Under the pieces are notes generated by a model. It was given only the letters and a program-made list of their open reading frames with translations. It was not told where the DNA came from and ran no database searches. Shown here piece after piece: positions 5,434 through 9,851 of a DNA stretch of 9,851 nt. Position 1 is the stretch's first letter; every line of letters starts with the position of its first letter. A program made the translations under genes and the position numbers. Source of the stretch: Gammaproteobacteria bacterium (GTDB lineage: Bacteria > Pseudomonadota > Gammaproteobacteria > Steroidobacterales > Woeseiaceae); assembly GCA_029881015.1 (NCBI GenBank), contig JAOUNK010000100.1, positions 1 through 9,851 on the forward strand. Reading direction: 5' to 3'.

Positions 5434-7675
5434 GCGCCGCGGGAAAGGCCGGCGCAATGAATCGTCGACAGTTCCTCGTGCTCGGCGTGGGTACCGCGGG
5501 CAGTATGGTGCTCGGCCTCCCCGCCCTGGCGGCGGCCGGTGGCGACGGCGAGCGCACGATCGGGTTCTTCGTGCAGATCGATGCCGATGGCAGTGTGACA
5601 ATCGGCAGCAACCAGCCGGAAATCGGCCAGGGCGTCAGGACGGCGTTGCCCATGCTGGTTGCCGAAGAACTCGATGTCGCCTGGGAGAACGTGAGTGTGC
5701 GGCAGATGCCGCTCGGCATCGTCAAGTCCGGCGAAGGGTATGCCTGGAAATACGGCGGGCAAGGCGTTGGCGGCAGCACGGGACTGACCAGCAACTGGGA
5801 GTACATGCGTGAGGTTGGCGCAATCGCACGGCGACAACTGATCCGGGCGGCGGCAGCGAGGCTGGAGGTCACCGAGCAACAATGCACGACCCGGCCGGGC
5901 CTGGTCGTCTGTGCGGAGCGCGGCATCGAAATCCCTTATGGCGACCTGGTTGCCGACGCGGCTGCGCTGGCGCTGCCGGATACGGCGCCGAAACTGAAGG
6001 CGCTCCAGGACTACCGGATAATCGGCACGCGCCGCAAGACCGTGGATGCGCTAGAGATCGTTACGGGCAAAACCCGGTTCGGTGCCGACACCGTGCAGCC
6101 GAACATGCGGTACGCGGTTATCGCGCGGGCACCGGTCCTGAACGCACGCGTGCTTTCATTCGACGACACCGACGCGCTCAAGGTTGACGGCGTTCTGGCG
6201 ACGGTCGAGATCGTCGGGCCGAAACCCGGTGAACCCTACCAGGTGCTCGCCAGCGGGGTCGCCGTGGTTGCGACGTCGACCTGGGCGGCCATACAGGGCC
6301 GGGCGAAGCTCCGGATCAACTGGAGCAACAGCGAGAACGCAACGGATAGCAGCGAGAAGTTCTGGGCGGAGAACGATGCGATGCTCGATTCGACGGGCCA
6401 GGTCGTTCTGGACGACGGTGACTTCGACGCCGCGTTCGCCGCTGCGGACAGGAGCATCGTGCGCCGTTACCGCACCCCGTTCGTCGCACATGCGGCACTC
6501 GAGCCGCAGAACAGCTACGCGTACGTGCGCGACGATCGTTGCCATATCATTGCTCCCACGCAAATGCCGGCAGGTGCATCGCGCGCCGCGGCCGCCGTCA
6601 CGGGTATTCCCCGGGAACATATCCACGTTGACATGACGCGCGCCGGTGGTGGCTTCGGGCGTCGCCTGTCCAACGACTACGTTGCCGAGGCGGCGCTGAT
6701 CTCGAAGGCCACTGGCTGGCCGATCAAGCTCCTGTGGACGCGCGACGATGACATGAAGAACGACTTCTACCGACCTGGCGGAACTCACGAGATGCGGGCG
6801 GGGATCGACGCGGACGGCAAGGTGACCGCCTGGGCTCAGCGACTGGCGAGTGGCAGCAAGTATTTTCGCCGCCCCGACATGCCCGATGAGAATCTCTGGG
6901 AATCGGAACTGTATCCTGACGATTTCCCGCGTCGCATGGTCGACAACCTGCGCCTTGAGTATTTCCACAACGCGATCGGCCTGCCGCGCGGCTCATGGCG
7001 CGCGCCCGCCCATAACGTCAATGGTTTCGTCGTGCAGAGTTTCCTGGACGAGATCGCGCACGAAACCGGGCAGGACCCGCTGCAGTTTCGCCTGGACATG
7101 CTGGGCGAGTCGCGCGAGCTGGAATACGGCGGGCACGGCGGACCGACGTTCAATCCGGCGAGGCTCGCCAGGCTGCTCAGGTTTGTCGCGGAACGAATCG
7201 GGTATGGCAAGAAACTCGCGCAAGGGCGTGGCATCGGTATCGCCACGCATTTCACCTTCGGTGGCTATGCAGCGCATGCGCTCGAAGTAACGGTTGCCCA
7301 CGGCCGGCTGACAATCGACCGCATTGTGGCCGCCGTCGACTGTGGGCTTGCCGTCCACCCGAACGCGGTTGAGGCGCAGCTCGAGGGCGGGACGATCGAT
7401 GGCCTGAGTACGGCATTGGGCCTCGAGATCACCGTTCGAACGGCCAGGTGCAACAGTCAGGATTCAGCGACTACCCGCTCGCCAGGATCGAGCGCTTTCC
7501 GGCCAGCTTCGAGGTGCACATCCTGCCCTGGGATGACGTGCCGACGGGCGTCGGCGAAATGGGATTGCCGTCGGCGGCACCGGCTTTGACAAATGCCATA
7601 TTCGCGGCGACGGGGCAGCGTATCCGGTCACTGCCCATTGGCGACCAGCTAAGCAGGCCCGCGACTACCAGCTGA
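5430..7675 (+). CDS. Tat-exported molybdopterin subunit (IorB-type), frameshifted near 3' end
   Basis: Catalytic subunit of a two-component molybdenum hydroxylase, resembling isoquinoline 1-oxidoreductase beta/aldehyde dehydrogenases. The N terminus MSAAGKAGAMNRRQFLVLGV carries a twin-arginine motif (NRRQFL) and a hydrophobic stretch ending in ALAAAGG, so the complex is periplasmic. The conserved features are in order: NQPEIGQGVRTALPML, GGQGVGGS, AHAALEPQNSYA, TRAGGGFGRR (cofactor binding), GLPRGSWRAPAHNVNGF and VDCGLAVHPNAVEAQLEGG. After Val669 (GTT at 7434-7436) frame 3 reads 50 unrelated residues to a TGA at 7587-7589. The family sequence resumes one frame over from AAC at 7439 (NGQVQQSGFSDYPLARIERF ... 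GVGEMGLPSAAPALTNAIFAATG) to TGA at 7673-7675. One base is missing around 7437-7440. The glutamate of GVGE, the expected catalytic base (codon 7556-7558), is in the displaced part, so the literal product of 719 residues should be inactive; the repaired protein is about 748. Either a sequencing/assembly error or a recent pseudogene. Confidence 0.9.
7432..7443. other. Frameshift locus within a 12-base palindrome
   Basis: CCGTTCGAACGG (7432-7443) is a perfect palindrome and the point where the molybdopterin-subunit homology jumps from frame 3 to frame 2. Between GTT (Val669) and AAC (Asn, start of NGQVQQS) only two bases (CG) remain of what should be an Arg codon. Restoring any third base breaks the palindrome, so it probably arose from the deletion or from a miscalled base. 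Confidence 0.75.
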
Positions 7676-8576
7676 TCATGAACTTGAGGTAATGGTCGAT
7701 CAGCAGGGCCGCAAACAAAAAGCCGAGGTAGCTGATGGAAAACCTGAACGTCTTCATCGGCAGCTCGACGTCATCCGGCACGAGAAACATCCGGATGGCG
7801 TAGTACAGGAAGAAACCGTCCAGCACGAGCGCTGTGAGCAGGTAGATCACGCCACTCATGCCGATCAGGTACGGCAGGATCGTGATGAGTGCCAGCAGGA
7901 TCGTGTACAGCAGAATGTTCAGCCGCGTGTAGGCTTCGCCGTGCGTAACCGGCAGCATCGGGATGTCGACTTTGGCGTACTCTTCCTTGCGCGCGATGGC
8001 CAGTGCCCAGAAGTGGGGCGGCGTCCACACGAATACGATCAGGAACATCAGCAATGCACCCGCTTCGATCTCATTCGTGACGGCGGTCCATCCGAGAACG
8101 GGTGGTGCCGCGCCGGCGGCCCCGCCGATAACGATATTCTGCGGCGTTGCGCGTTTCAGCCAGGCCGTGTAGACAACGGCGTACCCGATCAGTGAAATAA
8201 AGGTCAGCACTGCCGTGAGTACGTTGACGAGATACACGAGGATGATCATCGAGATGATGCAAAGGACCGTCGCGAACATGAGCGCGGACTTCTCGGTCAG
8301 CTTGCCCTGCGGAAGCGGGCGGCCGCGCGTGCGCATCATCTGGATGTCGATACGCGCATCCAGTACGTGGTTGTAGACAGCGGCCGAGGACGATGCCAGG
8401 CCAATGCCCAGCGTGCCGAATAGCAGCGGCGCCAGGCCGGGCCAACCCGGAACAGAGACAAACATGCCGACGATCGCCGTGAATACGATCAGCATGACGA
8501 CACGAGGCTTGGTCAGCTCGTAGTAGTCGCGCCAGTTGGTGTAGGTTTCTACCGTCGTATTCACTTGCGTTGCCAT
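7665..8576 (-). CDS. ctaB: Protoheme IX farnesyltransferase (heme O synthase)
   Basis: UbiA-family membrane prenyltransferase that adds farnesyl to the 2-vinyl group of protoheme IX, giving heme O for heme-copper oxidases. The 303 residues compare with about 296 in E. coli CyoE. The N-terminal YYELTKPRVVMLI is typical of the family. The first Asp-rich signature is N69-x3-D73-x3-D77 followed by MMRTRGRPLPQG. Then come a cytoplasmic loop with KRATPQNIVIGGAAGAAPPVLGW and the second conserved loop WTPPHFWALAI...YAKVDIPMLPV with YTRLNILLYT. Several hydrophobic segments span the protein, consistent with the 7-9 helices of the family. The ATG at 8576 directly abuts the stop codon of the upstream gene (TAG|ATG), so translation is coupled; no strong Shine-Dalgarno is visible. 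Its 3' end overlaps the convergent molybdopterin-subunit gene by 11 bases. It could be called cyoE, but the SURF1 neighbour argues for the cta/cox naming. Confidence 0.96.
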   Translation of the reverse strand: MATQVNTTVETYTNWRDYYELTKPRVVMLIVFTAIVGMFVSVPGWPGLAPLLFGTLGIGLASSSAAVYNHVLDARIDIQMMRTRGRPLPQGKLTEKSALMFATVLCIISMIILVYLVNVLTAVLTFISLIGYAVVYTAWLKRATPQNIVIGGAAGAAPPVLGWTAVTNEIEAGALLMFLIVFVWTPPHFWALAIARKEEYAKVDIPMLPVTHGEAYTRLNILLYTILLALITILPYLIGMSGVIYLLTALVLDGFFLYYAIRMFLVPDDVELPMKTFRFSISYLGFLFAALLIDHYLKFMISW

Positions 8577-9152
8577 CTAGCCGATGCGGGACAGTTCGAG
8601 CAGGTGCTTGATGTCTTCGACCATGGAACCGGGGTCGATGCTCGGGTGGAAATAAAGGACGAGATTGCCCAGCGGGTCAACCAGGAAATAGCCGCCGCTT
8701 TCGAGTTCTGCGGGTGTCTTGTTCGCCAGCAAGTCACTGAGGCGGCTGTCCTGCAGTGTCACCAGGCCCTTGTGCTCATTCTCAAGCAGCACTGTATCGG
8801 GCGCGAATTCGCCGCGCAAGAAAACCCTGAGCAGGCGGTCCATTTGCTTGCCCAGCATCAGGCGTGACTGGCGCAAGGTGTAGAGGGATTGTTCACAAGC
8901 CGCATCGCAGGCGGACGAGTTCGAATAGATGAGCGCCCAGCGCCCGTCGCTTGCAGCATGCAGCGCCGAATCGGGCAGGATGTCGGCGAGATTGACGATG
9001 GGTTCGAGCAGCGCGCCATGGTTGGTTCGACCTTCGGGCGTCAGGTCCTGCCCCGCAAAGTACAGCCAGGCCGCCAGGGCCAGTGGCCCAAGGAAGACGG
9101 CAGCGACGAGGATCAGCTGTACGCGCCCTTTCTTCGTTCCGTGTTCACTCAT
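8577..9152 (-). CDS. Membrane-anchored thioredoxin-like protein with CxxxC, oxidase-assembly cluster
   Basis: 191-residue protein with a short basic N terminus (MSEHGTKKGR), one transmembrane helix at about 11-33 (VQLILVAAVFLGPLALAAWLYF) and a periplasmic domain. The domain reads like a divergent thioredoxin/SCO fold: a strand WALIYSNSSA, then C82-DAA-C86, a helix EQSLYTLRQSRLML, and near the end GGYFLVDPLGNLVLYFHP before a C-terminal helix. The CxxxC spacing is that of SCO1-type copper chaperones. The SCO histidine, expected just before the YLIDPxG-like strand, is not there; His169 comes after it. Small proteins of this kind sit between SURF1 and the heme A/O synthesis genes in gammaproteobacterial cytochrome oxidase clusters, so a part in oxidase copper or thiol chemistry is likely but not shown. 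The ATG at 9152 shares one base with the SURF1 stop (TAATG); the frame is open upstream to 9221 but that part is inside surf1. Confidence 0.8.
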   Translation of the reverse strand: MSEHGTKKGRVQLILVAAVFLGPLALAAWLYFAGQDLTPEGRTNHGALLEPIVNLADILPDSALHAASDGRWALIYSNSSACDAACEQSLYTLRQSRLMLGKQMDRLLRVFLRGEFAPDTVLLENEHKGLVTLQDSRLSDLLANKTPAELESGGYFLVDPLGNLVLYFHPSIDPGSMVEDIKHLLELSRIG

Positions 9153-9851
9153 TATTTGAAACGCTTTTTCCGATAATTCCAGATCAGGAGCCCTGAGAGC
9201 ACGGCGCCCATGGCAAACCACTGCAGTGCGTAGCCAAAATGCTTGCCCGGCCCAAATTCCGTGGGTACCCAGTGGCGCAGGAAGCCGTGCTCCTCCTGGG
9301 GGTCCATCAGCAGCACGAAGGGCTGCACCTCGGCGCCCAGCGCCGCCGCGACCTCGTCGTTCGAAGGATAGACAGCGCTTTGCGGCCAGCTCTCCTGCGC
9401 ATTGAAGGCATCGCCCATCTTCATGCCGGGGCGCGGCAAGGAGCCGGCACGCCCCCGGACCGTCAGGCGCTCCGTCGGCAGGTCGAGGCGGGCGGCATCC
9501 GGCGGCTCGCCGGTTTTCTCTATCCAGCCCCGATTGACGAGCAGAACGGGCTCTCCGCTGAGCCCGATGAGCGGCGTGATCACGTAGTAGCCGTAACGGC
9601 TGTTGACGATAATGTTTTCGAGCAGGATCTGGTGCTCGCGGTCATAGCGCCCGGCCGCCTGGAGGCGCTGGTACGGACGCACGTCCGTGCCGTGCTGCCA
9701 GGCCGCGAAACCGGTGTCGTCCTCGAAAAGCTGTTGATCTGCGCGCTTTTCGAGCCCGCGACTGATCTGCCAGGCCCCGAGACCGGCAAACTGGACGACA
9801 AGGAGCGCGCCGACCAGGAGCGGCAACCAGGACGGTAGTGGCTTTCTCGGT
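9152..9851 (-). CDS. SURF1 family cytochrome oxidase assembly protein, 5'-truncated by window edge
   Basis: Inner-membrane protein that helps insert heme A into subunit I of aa3-type oxidase. 232 residues are visible. The frame is still open at the right edge (…RKPLPSWLPLL), so the true start is just outside; the TTG at 9826 is not a likely start because basic residues typical of the cytoplasmic N terminus precede it. The first transmembrane helix (LPLLVGALLVVQFAGLG) runs into the family signature AWQISRGLEKR. The periplasmic part holds YDREHQILLENIIVNSRYGYYVITPL and the hallmark VLLVNRGWIE. The second helix at the end (HFGYALQWFAMGAVLSGLLI) follows the conserved GKHFGYALQWF and is followed by WNYRKKRFK. 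It overlaps the next gene by one base. It belongs to a cytochrome c oxidase cluster whose structural genes would be expected beyond the right edge. Confidence 0.95.
   Translation of the reverse strand, partial: PRKPLPSWLPLLVGALLVVQFAGLGAWQISRGLEKRADQQLFEDDTGFAAWQHGTDVRPYQRLQAAGRYDREHQILLENIIVNSRYGYYVITPLIGLSGEPVLLVNRGWIEKTGEPPDAARLDLPTERLTVRGRAGSLPRPGMKMGDAFNAQESWPQSAVYPSNDEVAAALGAEVQPFVLLMDPQEEHGFLRHWVPTEFGPGKHFGYALQWFAMGAVLSGLLIWNYRKKRFK

Noticed and set aside
7430..7450. Programmed ribosomal frameshifting in the molybdopterin-subunit gene
   Set aside because: No slippery heptamer or homopolymer run at the junction and no precedent in this enzyme family that I know of; a missing base is simpler.

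Overview
The window is high-GC, densely coded bacterial DNA with no RNA gene, transposon or CRISPR array that I can see. The UvrD fragment follows the Escherichia coli protein almost residue for residue (Walker A lysine at 35, DEFQDTN acid pair at 220/221). The SURF1 - thioredoxin-like - CtaB order is that of proteobacterial aa3 cytochrome oxidase clusters. Together with an exported TPR/beta-barrel protein, this points to a gammaproteobacterium; I cannot place it more closely from sequence alone.

Layout. (1) 1-1434, minus: 5' two thirds of uvrD (DNA helicase II), cut by the window edge. (2) 1492-3099, minus: exported protein with N-terminal TPR-like helices and a C-terminal outer-membrane beta-barrel. 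(3) 3175-3213: a strong intrinsic terminator reading on the minus strand. (4) 3248-4814, minus: a compact three-gene unit of ECF sigma factor, single-pass membrane protein that is probably its anti-sigma factor (no cysteines, so not a zinc-type one), and an exported, extraordinarily acidic protein (about 60% Asp+Glu after the signal peptide). This unit ends at the terminator. (5) 4960-7675, plus: a two-gene molybdenum hydroxylase operon of the isoquinoline 1-oxidoreductase type, a small 2x[2Fe-2S] subunit and a Tat-exported molybdopterin subunit. The large gene carries a one-base frameshift near its 3' end that cuts off the segment holding the catalytic glutamate. (6) 7665-9851, minus: tightly packed cytochrome c oxidase assembly genes, surf1 (partial), a membrane-anchored thioredoxin-like protein with CxxxC, and ctaB (heme O synthase). 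No ctaA lies between the last two.

How they work together. The sigma/anti-sigma/acidic-protein unit looks like a self-contained envelope-sensing module whose output or effector may be the acidic protein; this is the least familiar part of the window. The molybdenum hydroxylase would act in the periplasm after Tat export as a complex and pass electrons to an unknown acceptor; no FAD subunit or cytochrome partner is encoded beside it. The oxidase-assembly genes belong to a larger cluster that continues beyond the right edge. The molybdenum hydroxylase operon and ctaB converge and overlap by 11 bases once the frameshift is corrected.
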